The notes: a model not told the origin generated them from the letters alone. A DNA stretch of 64,000 nucleotides from Okeania sp. KiyG1 (GCF_014132355.1 NZ_BLZO01000187.1:62001-126000); one strand, 5' to 3'; counted from the first letter of the stretch, positions 1-9,819 are shown. Translations and numbers: made by a program.

Positions 1-1282
1 CTTCTTTTGCAGCAGCTAAAGTTTTGTCAATATCTTCCTCCGTGTGAGCTAAAGAAGTAAAACCTGCCTCAAATTGAGAAGGTGCTAGATAAATTCCTCG
101 CTCCAACATTCCACGATGGAACTTGCTAAACTTACTCAAATCAGACTTTTTGGCATCTTCATAATCGTGAACTGGGCCTTTATTGAAAAAGATACCAAAC
201 ATTGCACTAATATGCCCACCACAAATAGGATTACCAGTTTCTTTTCCAAGCTCTAACAAGCCATCAGCAAGTCTTTTAGTAATTTTATCCAACTGTTCAT
301 AAGTACCCGGTTCCTTTAGTAACTCCAGAGTCTTAATACCAGCAGTCATAGCTAGAGGATTACCAGACAGAGTACCCGCTTGATACATTGGGCCTGCTGG
401 AGCTACCATTGACATAATATCCTCGCGACCACCATAAGCTCCTACAGGCAAACCACCACCAATAATTTTGCCTAAAGTTGTTAGGTCTGGAGTAACCTGA
501 AATTTTTCCTGAGCGCCACCATAAGCAATACGGAACCCAGTCATCACTTCGTCAAAAACCAGTAAAGCGTCATTGTCTTGAGTAATCATCCGTAACCCTT
601 CTAAGAAACCTGCATCTGGAGTAATAAATCCAGAGTTACCAACTACTGGCTCGAGAATAACACCAGAAATTTGGCCAGGGTTGTCGGCAAAAAGTTGCTT
701 AACTGCTTCTAAGTCGTTGTAGGGAGCGGTTAGGGTATTGCTAGTCACAGACTTAGGGACTCCAGGAGAGTCAGGCAGACCCAGAGTTGCCACACCAGAG
801 CCAGCTTTAACGAGGAACATATCAGCGTGGCCATGATAACATCCCTCAAATTTTATGACTTTGTCTCTACCTGTAAAAGCTCTCATTAAACGCAGTACGG
901 CCATACAAGCTTCTGTCCCAGAATTGACAAAGCGGACCATTTCAATGCTAGGTACAGCATCAATAACCATTTCAGCCAAGATATTTTCTAAAGCACAGGG
1001 TGCGCCAAAGCTGGTGCCTTTTTCCAGAACTTCTTTGAGAGAATTTAATACATCTCGGTGAGCATGACCACAGATAGCTGGTCCCCAAGTACCAACATAG
1101 TCAATATATTGATTGCCATCAACATCCCAAATATATGCTCCCTTGACTCGATCGAATACAATTGGTTGGCCACCAACAGACTTAAATGCTCTGACCGGGG
1201 AACTTACTCCCCCAGGCATGAGTTTTTGGGCTGCTGCAAAAATTTCTTCAGATTTAGTTGTGTTGAGTTTAGTAACTACCAA
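1..1282 (-). CDS. hemL: Glutamate-1-semialdehyde 2,1-aminomutase (3' end cut by window edge)
   Basis: This enzyme converts glutamate-1-semialdehyde to 5-aminolevulinate, the committed C5-pathway step to chlorophyll, haem and bilins, in the cytosol with PLP. The minus-strand translation contains [13 protein letters not shown] near the N-terminus, the [10 protein letters not shown] and [10 protein letters not shown] cofactor-site motifs, [12 protein letters not shown], and the PLP lysine in [14 protein letters not shown]. About 427 codons lie in the window against a usual length near 432, so only the last few residues are missing. I chose a TTG start at 1282-1280 because AAGGAG lies seven bases upstream and the following [14 protein letters not shown] matches the usual cyanobacterial N-terminus. 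The reading frame is open to the window edge. Confidence 0.96.
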   Translation of the reverse strand, partial: MVVTKLNTTKSEEIFAAAQKLMPGGVSSPVRAFKSVGGQPIVFDRVKGAYIWDVDGNQYIDYVGTWGPAICGHAHRDVLNSLKEVLEKGTSFGAPCALENILAEMVIDAVPSIEMVRFVNSGTEACMAVLRLMRAFTGRDKVIKFEGCYHGHADMFLVKAGSGVATLGLPDSPGVPKSVTSNTLTAPYNDLEAVKQLFADNPGQISGVILEPVVGNSGFITPDAGFLEGLRMITQDNDALLVFDEVMTGFRIAYGGAQEKFQVTPDLTTLGKIIGGGLPVGAYGGREDIMSMVAPAGPMYQAGTLSGNPLAMTAGIKTLELLKEPGTYEQLDKITKRLADGLLELGKETGNPICGGHISAMFGIFFNKGPVHDYEDAKKSDLSKFSKFHRGMLERGIYLAPSQFEAGFTSLAHTEEDIDKTLAAAKE

Positions 1283-1639
1283 GTTAATCTCCTTATTTTG
1301 TTTTTGTTTCAATCCCTACAGGGGATTTTATGTTATCACCAAATTCAAATAAACTTTATTAGGAAAGACAGAGGACAAGAGGCAGAAGGTAGAAGGAAAT
1401 TCTGACTCCTGAGCTCTACCCGTGAGCAAACTCCGCCGTTCGTGTTGCCTACAATTGGAATTGGGTGGGAAAACCCCATCCATTTGTTCCTTATGCCCTC
1501 TGTCATCTGCTCTCAGCATAAGTGCCTTAGTTTATGTATCATAAACATTCAACACAAATATAGTCATATTATGTAGTCATATGGTCTCCATAAATTTGGG
1601 CAACTATTGACATAATCTAACAATTTCTGTGATAATAGA

Positions 1640-1925
1640 AGACTAAATAGCCTCAAGAGTCAACGATCTGAGTTCAATAGGGTGAAATTCCTGGACTGAC
1701 ACGCTACCTCTAGACACATCAGAACCTACGTCCAAGCCTCTGTATTATGACCAAGTAGAAATTGAATCAGGGAGATCATCATGCAAAGAGGAAAAGAAAA
1801 AGTAGTCCCAAATGCTTTTAGCTATGGGATAGAGAAGCCAGTGCGTTGGGCGGGTCCCCCGACAGTCACGCAACTGGCGTGGTGTTGTAGTTCACCCAGT
1901 CAGAATAACACCTGCAAAATAAGGA
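1640..1925. ncRNA. Candidate structured non-coding RNA in the hemL-hisIE spacer
   Basis: The 870-bp spacer 1283-2153 has no convincing ORF. Its first part is repeat-like AT-rich DNA, but 1640-1925 is richer in GC and can fold. A stem pairs 1838-1846 (CCAGTGCGT) with 1868-1877 (ACGCAACTGG) with one bulged A, around a G/C-rich loop. A second pairing joins GGGTGAA near 1680 to TTCACCC near 1892. I could not match it to 6S, tmRNA, RNase P, SRP RNA or a riboswitch I know. The strand is uncertain, and this could be an old mobile-element remnant instead. Confidence 0.3.
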
Positions 1926-2153
1926 TATATCATAATTTGACTATATTTTTATGAACTATATTTAGGTAATTGTATCATTGCCCTAGGGGCATATTTATAG
2001 TTAATCTTGGAGAATTATGAAGCTTTTTTGACAATTTATTCATTGTATGATATGGGCGATAAAAAATAAATTAAAACTTAAAATTAAACATTCAGAAAAT
2101 ACTCAGAAGATATCCTAGATTTCGAGTATACAAATAAATTTTTTTGGCAAATT

Positions 2154-2810
2154 ATGTCTACCTCCGAACCAGTAGCTTTAAGTCAATCGATTCCAGTGGA
2201 GCAGGTTCGTTACAATGAACAAGGACTTGTGCCTGCTATTGTTCAAGATTATTTAGATGGTACAGTGTTAATGATGGCCTGGATGAATCAGGAATCATTA
2301 CAAAAAACTCTAGAAACAGCACAAACTTGGTTTTGGAGTCGTTCTCGGCAGGAGTTTTGGCATAAAGGTGCAACTTCCGGTCACTTTCAGAATATTAAGT
2401 GGATACGCTACGACTGTGACAGCGATACTTTGTTAGTGGGAGTTGAACAGGTAGGAGATATTGCCTGCCATAAGGAAGAGAGGAGTTGTTTTCATCTGGT
2501 CGATGGGGAGGTGGTCAAGCCACCTGCGGATATGTTATCTCAGCTTTTTGATGTGATTTGCGATCGCCGCGACCATCCCCAGGAAGGTTCTTATACTTGT
2601 AAATTATTTGCCGGGGGAGATAATAAGATTCTGAAGAAAATTGGGGAAGAGTCAGCGGAGGTGGTAATGGCGTGTAAGGATGATGAGAAAGAGGCGATCG
2701 CTTCGGAAGTGGCAGATTTATTTTACCATACTTTGGTTGCTCTAGCACAGCATAATGTTGAATTGCGAGATGTATATCGGAAGTTGGATGAACGCAGACC
2801 AAAAAAATAA
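2154..2810 (+). CDS. hisIE: Bifunctional phosphoribosyl-AMP cyclohydrolase / phosphoribosyl-ATP pyrophosphatase
   Basis: This protein catalyses steps 2 and 3 of histidine biosynthesis, removing pyrophosphate from PR-ATP (HisE part) and opening the PR-AMP ring (HisI part). The 218-residue length is normal for the fusion. HisI occupies about residues 15-115, with the zinc/active-site signature [17 protein letters not shown], the DCDSD metal motif and the C..K..RSCF cysteine region. HisE occupies about 125-215, with [15 protein letters not shown] and [13 protein letters not shown], the MazG-like metal-binding helices. It is a monocistronic gene with an AT-rich leader and no other his genes nearby, the usual cyanobacterial arrangement of scattered biosynthetic genes. 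Confidence 0.96.
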   Translation: MSTSEPVALSQSIPVEQVRYNEQGLVPAIVQDYLDGTVLMMAWMNQESLQKTLETAQTWFWSRSRQEFWHKGATSGHFQNIKWIRYDCDSDTLLVGVEQVGDIACHKEERSCFHLVDGEVVKPPADMLSQLFDVICDRRDHPQEGSYTCKLFAGGDNKILKKIGEESAEVVMACKDDEKEAIASEVADLFYHTLVALAQHNVELRDVYRKLDERRPKK

Positions 2811-2962
2811 ATATTATAAATAAGTGGTGCTGAATTAGACTATGATTTTCCAAGGCGAGACCTTATTCTTTTGTCAAAATTAGACAAGTTAGAAAGTTAA
2901 GCACTCAAGAATCTAATCCTCTACTATATATTAATTTCTGGAAAACAAAATCAGGAACTAAA

Positions 2963-3406
2963 GTGGTACAAAATCGATTTGTTGGAACTTGGCGACTGGT
3001 ATCTTTTGAACTTAAAGATGTAAATGGTGAAGTAAGCTACCCATACGGTAAAGATACGATCGGATATCTAATGTATGCAGAAGATGGATATATGTCAGCG
3101 GTAATTATGGCGACAAGGCGTCCCAAGTTTTCCTCTGCAGATTTTTTGGGAGGAAGTACACAGGAGAAAGCTAACGCTATGGAAACATATATCTCCTATT
3201 GTGGTAGCTATGAAATTAAGGATAAAAAAGTAATTCACCATGTTAAAGCCTCTTTATTTCCTAATTGGGTTGGTACAAACCAAGAACGTTTCTTTGAATT
3301 TACAGAAAATTATTTATTATTAACTACACCTTCCTTTAAGGTGAGTGACAAACGGTTGACTGGACATCTGATGTGGGAGCCTTGTATTAAAACAATACTA
3401 ACTTGA
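2963..3406 (+). CDS. Lipocalin-like domain protein
   Basis: This 147-residue protein starts with the lipocalin-type signature FVGTWRLVSFEL followed by alternating strands (TIGYLMYAEDGYMSAVIM, SYCGSYEIKDKKVIHHV, LLLTTPSF). This fits the small eight-stranded barrel family often annotated lipocalin-like, found as single-domain proteins in bacteria. No signal peptide is visible, so it is probably cytosolic. The start is a GTG at 2963, the codon directly before VQNRFVGTW. The ligand or catalytic role is unknown. It stands alone, with hisIE 150 bp upstream and a MITE-like element downstream. The family call is by pattern; the function is not inferred. Confidence 0.75.
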   Translation: MVQNRFVGTWRLVSFELKDVNGEVSYPYGKDTIGYLMYAEDGYMSAVIMATRRPKFSSADFLGGSTQEKANAMETYISYCGSYEIKDKKVIHHVKASLFPNWVGTNQERFFEFTENYLLLTTPSFKVSDKRLTGHLMWEPCIKTILT

Positions 3407-3520
3407 TATAGCGTTTCTCAGTAAGCGTGAGGTAGACTCTTGTCTTTACTTCACTATTGCCTGTTGCCTGTTGCCTGTTGCCAAGAGTTTTGTACCTCAC
3501 TGCTTATGGGAATTACTATC

Positions 3521-3695
3521 AGGACTTACGCAAATTTACCTTAAAAACACCATATGTAGGGGCGTTAACGATAGTTATGCGAAGCAAATGCCATTTGCGT
3601 TCCGCAAAGCTCCGCTTTATATGTCGCGGAGCGTTAACGGAGTTATGCGGTAGCAAAACGCCCTCACTGGATAAGCGTGTCCGTGCGTAAGTCCT
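3521..3695. repeat. MITE-like element with AGGACTTACGCA terminal inverted repeats
   Basis: The element is 175 bp, bounded by AGGACTTACGCA on the left and TGCGTAAGTCCT on the right, a perfect 12-bp inverted repeat. The interior carries nested palindromes (AATGCCATTTGCG and a CGGAGCGTTAACG block) and no ORF of note. Related copies lie at 5462-5525, 14172-14299, 18137-18193 and 18291-18369. The spacer 3407-3520 before it holds three TGCCTGT repeats. It is a non-autonomous element; no transposase with these ends is present in the window. Confidence 0.8.
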
Positions 3696-3812
3696 GTTGA
3701 TATTAGATACAGCATCAATAACCTTCTGGACAAAGATGATGAAAAACAAACGATCGCTTTGCCAGTAAGGGATTTGTTCTATGATGTTATTGATAGTTTG
3801 AAACTCTCAAAT

Positions 3813-5291
3813 ATGAAATATATGATTAATCCTTCCCTATATCAAATAAACACCCGTGTTTGGCTCAATAGACTGTCCCAAAAGTTCGGTCGTCGCCTCA
3901 CCTTAGATGATATTCCCGATGCAGAATTGGACCAAATAGTAAATTCGGGATTTGACTGGGTATACTTTTTAGGAGTTTGGCAGACAGGAATAATGGCGCG
4001 AGATATCTCTCGTGCAAATCCTGATGTGCGAAAAGAAGCTACAGAACTTTTTGGCGATGAGTTCCAAGAAGATTATATTTGTGGGTCTTGTTTTGCGGTA
4101 ACTGGTTATCATGTCCATGAAAATCTAGGTGACAATGCAGCTATGTTACGACTGCGCGATCGCCTCCATAAAAAGGGACTAAAACTCATGCTTGATTTTG
4201 TCCCCAACCATACCGCCCCCGACCATCCTTGGGTACAAACAAATCCTGACTTTTATGTTCAGGGAACCCAGGCCGATCTTGAACGAGAACCCCAAAACTA
4301 TATACAAATAGAATTGCCAACAGGTAGCCAAATATTTGCTCATGGAAGAGACCCCTATTTTCCAGGTTGGTCTGATACTTTGCAACTGAACTACGGCAAC
4401 CCCAAATTACAGGAGGGGATGTTAGCAGAATTATTCAATATTGCTCATTTGTGCGATGGTGTTCGCTGCGATATGGCAATGCTAATATTGCCAGATATTT
4501 TTGAGCAGACTTGGGGTATTCCAGTGCAACCGTTTTGGCCTAATGCAATTTCCCAAATTAAACAGCAATATCCAGATTTTATCTTTATGGCAGAAGTATA
4601 TTGGGATTTGGAGTGGGAATTGCAACAGTTAGGATTTAATTTCACTTATGACAAACGCTTATACGATCGCCTCCATCAACAACAGGCAGTTTCAGTTAGA
4701 CTGCATCTTTATGCTGGTCTTGATTTTCAAAATAAATTAGCACGGTTTATGGAAAATCACGATGAACCCAGGGCGAATGCAGATTTTCCACCAAGAGTTC
4801 ATGAAGCTGCTGCCATTTTGACTTATTTTACCCCTGGTTTACGTTTTTTCCATCAAGGTCAGTTACAAGGTTGGTCTAATAAAATTTCGATGCACTTATG
4901 TTATGCTCCTGAAGAAGCTACTGTTCCACACATAGAGAAATTTTACCATCAATTATTAGATTCTTTAGCTCTGGATATTTTCCATGAGGGAAATTGGCAA
5001 TTACTTGAATGTGTTGCTGCATGGGAAGGAAATTTCACATGGAATAATTTTATTGCTTTCAGTTGGCAAGGAAAAGATGAGCGACTGTTGTTGATAACTG
5101 TTAACTATGCTTCTTATCAAGGACAATGTTATGTTCGGTTGCCATTTGAGAGTCTCAGGGGTGAAACGTATCGACTGCAAGATTTAATGAATGAGGTGAG
5201 TTACGACCGTTTGGGAGATAATTTGGTTTCACGAGGTTTATATTTGGATTTACCTGCATGGGGTTATCATGTTTTTGATGTTATTAGTTAG
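3813..5291 (+). CDS. Alpha-amylase family (GH13) glycoside hydrolase
   Basis: This is a predicted cytosolic alpha-glucan-active enzyme of the GH13 (beta/alpha)8-barrel clan. In order it shows LIYQINTRVWL-like strand 1 (here SLYQINTRVWL), LMLDFVPNHTAPDHPW (region I), GVRCDMAMLIL with the nucleophile Asp (region II), FMAEVYWD with the acid/base Glu (region III) and FMENHDEPR with the transition-state Asp (region IV). No signal peptide is seen, so glycogen or other internal glucan metabolism is the likely setting, but the substrate is not readable. The open frame extends upstream to 3759 (TTG) and beyond to a stop near 3673. I chose the ATG at 3813 because the fold starts just after it, although no clear ribosome site is visible. 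A MITE ends only 118 bp upstream and may have replaced the original 5' region. Confidence 0.88.
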   Translation: MKYMINPSLYQINTRVWLNRLSQKFGRRLTLDDIPDAELDQIVNSGFDWVYFLGVWQTGIMARDISRANPDVRKEATELFGDEFQEDYICGSCFAVTGYHVHENLGDNAAMLRLRDRLHKKGLKLMLDFVPNHTAPDHPWVQTNPDFYVQGTQADLEREPQNYIQIELPTGSQIFAHGRDPYFPGWSDTLQLNYGNPKLQEGMLAELFNIAHLCDGVRCDMAMLILPDIFEQTWGIPVQPFWPNAISQIKQQYPDFIFMAEVYWDLEWELQQLGFNFTYDKRLYDRLHQQQAVSVRLHLYAGLDFQNKLARFMENHDEPRANADFPPRVHEAAAILTYFTPGLRFFHQGQLQGWSNKISMHLCYAPEEATVPHIEKFYHQLLDSLALDIFHEGNWQLLECVAAWEGNFTWNNFIAFSWQGKDERLLLITVNYASYQGQCYVRLPFESLRGETYRLQDLMNEVSYDRLGDNLVSRGLYLDLPAWGYHVFDVIS

Positions 5292-5901
5292 GAGAGCAGA
5301 ATAAAGAAGCAAAAAGTATCATTTATAGTTTTGTTTTCTCACAACGGCAAAACTATATTTGAAAACTCTAACGGCAAATTTATGCCGGAAAATTTTGACA
5401 ACTGGATTTGGTATTATTTTAAATCTCGATAATTAATTATGTAAGCATTCAGCTATATCTAGTAGGGGCGAACAGCCGTTCGCCCCTACAGATGGTGTAT
5501 AATTTGATATTTTGCGTAAGTCCTGATCATGTTCGGTTGAATACTTATAAATAACTTTTGTGAGGAGTCAGGAGTCAGGAGGGAAGAAAAGAGGAATAGT
5601 ATTGATAATTTTAGTATTTATTTGGTACTGTCGGCACTGTCAGTCCTTCAATTTTATTTATAACTGATTATCCGTTAGCGTAGCTCCCCCGGAGGGGGAA
5701 CATGATATAACAAATATTTTGGAATTAATAGTTTAACCAGTATGTCAATCTTTGACTATTATTTCAGCGAATAATTAAGATTTAAAGTCTCTAGACATCA
5801 AGGAAAAATAAAGAAAAAAATTATTTTAGCCAATCTTATCTGTTTTAAGGAGAAGTAATTGTTAATTATTCAACTGATGAATTTTAGAGGATCAAAAACT
5901 T
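5292..5901. repeat. Gene-free spacer with MITE remnant and short repeats
   Basis: No gene was found in these 610 bp. At 5462-5489 there is a near-perfect palindrome (GTAGGGGCGAACAG and its complement) followed by a right end TGCGTAAGTCCT at 5513-5524, a shortened relative of the 3521-3695 element. GGAGTCA repeats lie near 5562-5580, and a GATTTAAAGTCTCT block near 5778 resembles the spacer repeats at 33650-33750. The region just before 5902 is AT-rich and probably holds the promoter of the downstream gene, but no -35/-10 can be called with confidence. Confidence 0.6.
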
Positions 5902-6948
5902 ATGAAAATGAAAAAATATTTTTACACCTTCCTCACAATATTAGTCATAATATTAGCCAGCTATAATGCTAACGCCAACACTGTAATATTTGAAAATTAT
6001 GTTATTGACAACTCTATTGCTCAAGTAGCAAACTCCAAATTTGACCTACCTGTAAAATGTAACTTAGACAAAGACTGTTTTATTTTATTGTACAGCGATC
6101 GCGACCCCAGTCCAAAAGCAGTAGATTTTGGCTGCGGTCGGCAAACTTACGACGGTCACAAAGGAACAGATTTTGCTATACCTGATGAAGAAACAATGGC
6201 CAGAGGTGTACCTGTAGAAGCAGTAGCTCCAGGTAAAGTATTAAGAGTGCGAGATGGAATACCTGACAAACGGGTAAAAAATCAGGCAGATAAAGATGCA
6301 GTTGATGGTATTGAATGCGGTAACGGAGTCGTAATAGATCATGGTAATGGTTGGGAAACTCAGTCTTGCCATCTCCGCAATAGTAGCGTTGTTGTTAAAC
6401 CAGGAACAGTTGTGGAAGCAGGTACTCAATTAGGAATGGTAGGAGAGTCTGGTTTAGCTTCTTTCCCTCATGTACATTTGAGTTTTAGATATCAGGGAGA
6501 AATAGTAGACCCATTTGTGGGAGTTAATGCTGAGAGTGGTTGTAATACTTCTCGTAACCCAATTTGGCAACAACCGTTGAGTTATAAACCAACTGGTATT
6601 ATTCGGACTGGGTTTGCTGGGGAGGCGCCTACTATGGATGATTTATGGAAAGGCAAATTTTACGACACAGTTTTACCTGGAGATATTGCAGCATTAATAT
6701 TTTGGGTACAAATATACGGTGTTTTGCCTGGAGATATAGAGCATTATCAATTATTTGCTCCTAACGGAGAGCAGGTTATAGACAATAAAACAGAAATTAA
6801 ATCTGCCAATAAAACATGGGTAGGATATGCAGGAAAACGTAATAATTCTCAGCGTCCGCTTGCTCTGGGTAAATGGAAGAGTCAGTATAGTTTGATGCGA
6901 GGTGATAAAGTATTGGTAAATGTGAGCAAAGAGGTTCAATTAAATTGA
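5902..6948 (+). CDS. Secreted M23-family metallopeptidase
   Basis: This is a probable cell-wall peptidase that cuts peptidoglycan cross-bridges or stems outside the membrane. Residues 1-26 form a signal peptide (KK, a hydrophobic core FLTILVIILASY, then ANA). The LytM/M23 zinc site is visible: GHKGTDFAIP supplies the H...D pair, NGVVIDHGNGWETQSCHL the strand before the active site, and FPHVHLSF the HxH motif, so all metal ligands are present. The last ~130 residues form an extra domain of unknown type. The length is 348 aa. GAGG lies 12 bases before the ATG. The gene is convergent with the dipeptide epimerase gene at 7151-8224, whose substrates are released by this kind of hydrolase. The link is inference from proximity only. 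Confidence 0.88.
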   Translation: MKMKKYFYTFLTILVIILASYNANANTVIFENYVIDNSIAQVANSKFDLPVKCNLDKDCFILLYSDRDPSPKAVDFGCGRQTYDGHKGTDFAIPDEETMARGVPVEAVAPGKVLRVRDGIPDKRVKNQADKDAVDGIECGNGVVIDHGNGWETQSCHLRNSSVVVKPGTVVEAGTQLGMVGESGLASFPHVHLSFRYQGEIVDPFVGVNAESGCNTSRNPIWQQPLSYKPTGIIRTGFAGEAPTMDDLWKGKFYDTVLPGDIAALIFWVQIYGVLPGDIEHYQLFAPNGEQVIDNKTEIKSANKTWVGYAGKRNNSQRPLALGKWKSQYSLMRGDKVLVNVSKEVQLN

Positions 6949-7150
6949 TTCAAGAAGGAAGAAGGAAGAAGGAAGAAGGAAAAAGCGAATAATGGAGCTA
7001 TGTTGGTAACAAAGCACGAGAGCAAGATGCTCCCACTGCCGTCCCTGTTAACGAAGTCAGAAGTCAGAAGTCAGAAGTCAGAAGTTGTAGGTTGGGTTAA
7101 GCGACAGCGCAACCCAACAAAAATACTGAATAATACCGATGCTACCAGAT
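6949..7150. repeat. Period-7 short tandem repeats
   Basis: The convergent spacer between the M23 peptidase and the epimerase holds GAAGGAA-type heptamers (6955-6982) and five tandem AGTCAGA heptamers (7054-7084), with the common GGTTGGGTTAAGCG spacer sequence between them. These are the short tandemly repeated repetitive sequences typical of filamentous cyanobacteria. No gene or terminator was identified. Confidence 0.75.
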
Positions 7151-8224
7151 TTAGTATAACTTCTCAACTTCTGACTTCATAACTTCACTAACTCCCAACC
7201 CAGGTAAATCATTCGGTAACAGCCGCCCTTTTTCCATGACTGCACCAATAAATGGATCGTCAATCAAATTGAGATGACTATCCAAGTCCAAATAATCAGC
7301 GAGTGGAGCAAGTTGTGCTGCTGCTGTATTTGCCAAACAACTGTTAGAATAGCAACCAAACATTACTTTCAACCCACAAGCTTTAGCTACATAAACCATC
7401 CGCATTGCTTCAGTTAACCCCCCAGACTTCATCAACTTAATATTAATGCCATGCACCATTTCTGCCAAAACGGGAATATCCTTAGCAGTAAAACAACTTT
7501 CATCCACAAAAATAGGTAAGGGCGATCGACTGTAAAGATGAGGTAGAGTGGCGATCGCTGAAACAGCAGCTAATGGTTGTTCCACATAAATAACCCCAAC
7601 CCCTGCCAACCAGTCACACATTTTGACTGCATCCTCCAGACTCCAACCCCCATTAGCATCTACATATAACAAAGCATCTGCGGGTGCTTCTTCTTTGACT
7701 GCCATCAACATTGCTTGGTCTGCTTCAATACCTTCCGGACTACCTAATTTTACTTTCAACACCCGCGCATCAATAAATTCTAGCCAGTTTCGCACTCTCT
7801 GTTTGGCAGCTTCAGGGGTGCTGATACCAATAGTAACTGAGATGGGAACAATGCGATCGCGTTCTAACCCCCAAAGTCGCCATAAAGGCAACCCAACTTT
7901 TTTACCCACCCAGTCATGCAAGGCAATATCAATAGCTGCTCTAGCGGCGGATGGTATTTCCAACTCTATCAATACTTTTTCTATTTGTTGTCGGTCAAGT
8001 GGAGTAAACTTTTTTAGAGCAGGGGTAAGTTGCTCTAAAGCTTGCTGTAAAATTTTTGTAGTTTGTGGTTTTTCCCCTAAAGAAAAAGGTGAAGCTTCTC
8101 CCCAACCTTCGATACCTTCTTGTTGTATTTTTACCAAAATGTTGTTACTTTCGGCAGTAGTTCCTCGACTAATAGTTAAAGGAAATCTTTTATGGACAGT
8201 AAATGTTTGAATCTGAATTTGCAT
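7151..8224 (-). CDS. Dipeptide (L-Ala-D/L-Glu type) epimerase, enolase superfamily
   Basis: This protein belongs to the mandelate racemase / muconate-lactonizing subgroup of the enolase superfamily. In muropeptide recycling such enzymes convert L-Ala-D-Glu to L-Ala-L-Glu. Visible elements are an N-terminal capping domain (WGEASPFSLGE), the catalytic VLKVKLGS (KxK) lysines at the end of barrel strand 2, metal ligands in YVDANGGWS (Asp), YVEQPL (Glu) and FVDESCF (Asp), and the opposite catalytic lysine in INIKLMKSGGL. The length of 357 aa is normal. It faces the M23 peptidase gene, supporting a wall-turnover role. Exact dipeptide specificity cannot be read; an o-succinylbenzoate synthase is less likely because the motif spacing fits the epimerase group better. 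Confidence 0.85.
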   Translation of the reverse strand: MQIQIQTFTVHKRFPLTISRGTTAESNNILVKIQQEGIEGWGEASPFSLGEKPQTTKILQQALEQLTPALKKFTPLDRQQIEKVLIELEIPSAARAAIDIALHDWVGKKVGLPLWRLWGLERDRIVPISVTIGISTPEAAKQRVRNWLEFIDARVLKVKLGSPEGIEADQAMLMAVKEEAPADALLYVDANGGWSLEDAVKMCDWLAGVGVIYVEQPLAAVSAIATLPHLYSRSPLPIFVDESCFTAKDIPVLAEMVHGINIKLMKSGGLTEAMRMVYVAKACGLKVMFGCYSNSCLANTAAAQLAPLADYLDLDSHLNLIDDPFIGAVMEKGRLLPNDLPGLGVSEVMKSEVEKLY

Positions 8225-8445
8225 GATTAATAAATTTAATAATTCTCTGCCAGCTTACATCAAATTGGATTGATGTGAATTAGTCTGAGGTAAAATAGAA
8301 TAAATACTTTTCTATATAATAGTGAATATGACCGAAAAATTTTGGTCTTAACCCTCCCCTTTTAAGGGGATAAAAAAAGAGAATATTCCATATTTCAAGC
8401 CTCCCTATTCCAGGAGGTACTGATAACTGATAATTGATAACTGAA

Positions 8446-9819
8446 ATGACCTTACATCAACCTAATGATATTATTGCTCAACGATATCGTATTGTCACTG
8501 CTTTAGGACAGGGAGGAATGGGAATTACTTATGAAGCAGAAGACCTGACAAATTATCAGCGAGTAGCAATTAAAGCGGTTTCTTTACAACAAACAAAAGA
8601 CTGGAAAATATTAGAACTTTTTGAGAGGGAAGCTAAAGTTATTGCTAATTTACATCATCCTCAAATTCCCAAATATCTGGATTATTTTTATATTGATACA
8701 GATACAGATAGACGGTTTTATTTAATGCGTGAGTTGGTGTGGGGAAATTCCTTAGCAAATTGGGTGAAAAAAGGTTGGCATCCGACAGAAATACAAGTTA
8801 AAAATATTGCGATTCAAATTTTGAACATTCTCAGTTATTTACATCAACTAAATCCGCCAATAATTCACCGGGATATTAAACCAGAAAATATTATTTTACA
8901 ACCTGATGGTCAAGTATTTTTAGTAGATTTTGGGGCAGTTAAAGATATTTATCGTCAGACAATGTCTTTCAGTGGAACCTTTGTCGGAACTATTGGATAT
9001 ATGCCACCAGAACAATTACGAGGACAAGCTTATTATGCCTCAGATTTATATAGTTTAGGTGCAACTTTATTGTATTTATTAACCCATCGTTCCCCAGATG
9101 AATTGCCTCAAAAAAGAATGAAAATAGATATTCGTTCTTGTGTGGAAATTTCACCAGAATTTATGAATTGGTTAGAATTAATATTAGAACCGATGTGGGA
9201 AGATAGATTTCAGTCGGCAACAGCAGCTTTGAATGTACTTAATAATAAGTCAGAAATGATTTATTCTGCTTCCTCTTCAGTTAAATACTCTCATCAAAAA
9301 CCTGAAGGCAGTGAAGTAACTCTGAAAAAAACATCTACAAGTTTAATTATAGATATTCCATCTCCGGAAGGACAAAAACCAGAGATATATTTCTTTGTAA
9401 CTGTGCCTTTTATATTATTTTTTAGCTACCTTATGACATTACAAATGGGTCATATAATTTGGTGGGTACTTAGTTCATTATTAATGACTATTTTTGTATT
9501 CTATCTATCATTTGATTTCTACCATAAAACTCATATCCAAATACATCAAAATAAGTTTTTGATTAACTGGAGTTATTGGGTATTTAGTCGTACAATCACA
9601 GCTAAAACAGAAGATATAATGCGAGTTTATATTGAACAAGATTTTTACAATAGCGCAAGAGAAGTTATCACGTTTTTATTGAAAGGTGGAAAAAAAACAT
9701 CTACATTGTTGGATAATAAACATATGTTTGGCCATTCTATAAATAGAATAGAAAAAGAGTGGGTAATTGCTGAAATTCGAGATTTTATCAAACAATTAAA
9801 ACCCCATAAAAATGTCTAA
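8446..9819 (+). CDS. Serine/threonine protein kinase with membrane C-terminus (copy 1 of 3)
   Basis: This is a Hanks-type kinase followed by a membrane and sensor tail. Residues 1-270 hold the glycine loop GQGGMGITYEAED, the AIKAV lysine (about K43), HRDIKPENI, DFGAV and GTIGYMPPEQ. Two hydrophobic segments follow around residues 320-365 (FFVTVPFILFFSYLM and WWVLSSLLMTIFVFYL), then a ~95-residue cytoplasmic-looking domain (HIQIHQNKFLINWSYWVFSR). I chose the ATG at 8446 because MTLHQPND is shared by all three copies, although the frame is open from TTG 8434. The kinase domain is nearly identical to its two downstream neighbours while the tail differs, so the copies probably read different inputs. 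Targets are unknown. Confidence 0.9.
   Translation: MTLHQPNDIIAQRYRIVTALGQGGMGITYEAEDLTNYQRVAIKAVSLQQTKDWKILELFEREAKVIANLHHPQIPKYLDYFYIDTDTDRRFYLMRELVWGNSLANWVKKGWHPTEIQVKNIAIQILNILSYLHQLNPPIIHRDIKPENIILQPDGQVFLVDFGAVKDIYRQTMSFSGTFVGTIGYMPPEQLRGQAYYASDLYSLGATLLYLLTHRSPDELPQKRMKIDIRSCVEISPEFMNWLELILEPMWEDRFQSATAALNVLNNKSEMIYSASSSVKYSHQKPEGSEVTLKKTSTSLIIDIPSPEGQKPEIYFFVTVPFILFFSYLMTLQMGHIIWWVLSSLLMTIFVFYLSFDFYHKTHIQIHQNKFLINWSYWVFSRTITAKTEDIMRVYIEQDFYNSAREVITFLLKGGKKTSTLLDNKHMFGHSINRIEKEWVIAEIRDFIKQLKPHKNV

Noticed and set aside
1328-1519. Small minus-strand ORF in the hemL leader
   Set aside because: Composed of repeat-like sequence with no ribosome site or conserved motif.
6955-7084. Heptamer runs (GAAGGAA, AGTCAGA, AGAATTT) as CRISPR or origin iterons
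   Set aside because: They occur in many spacers across the window without associated genes and match the general short tandem repeats of filamentous cyanobacteria.
7623-8210. 195-codon plus-strand ORF
   Set aside because: Antisense of the dipeptide epimerase gene, whose motifs and length are complete; no own ribosome site or family resemblance.
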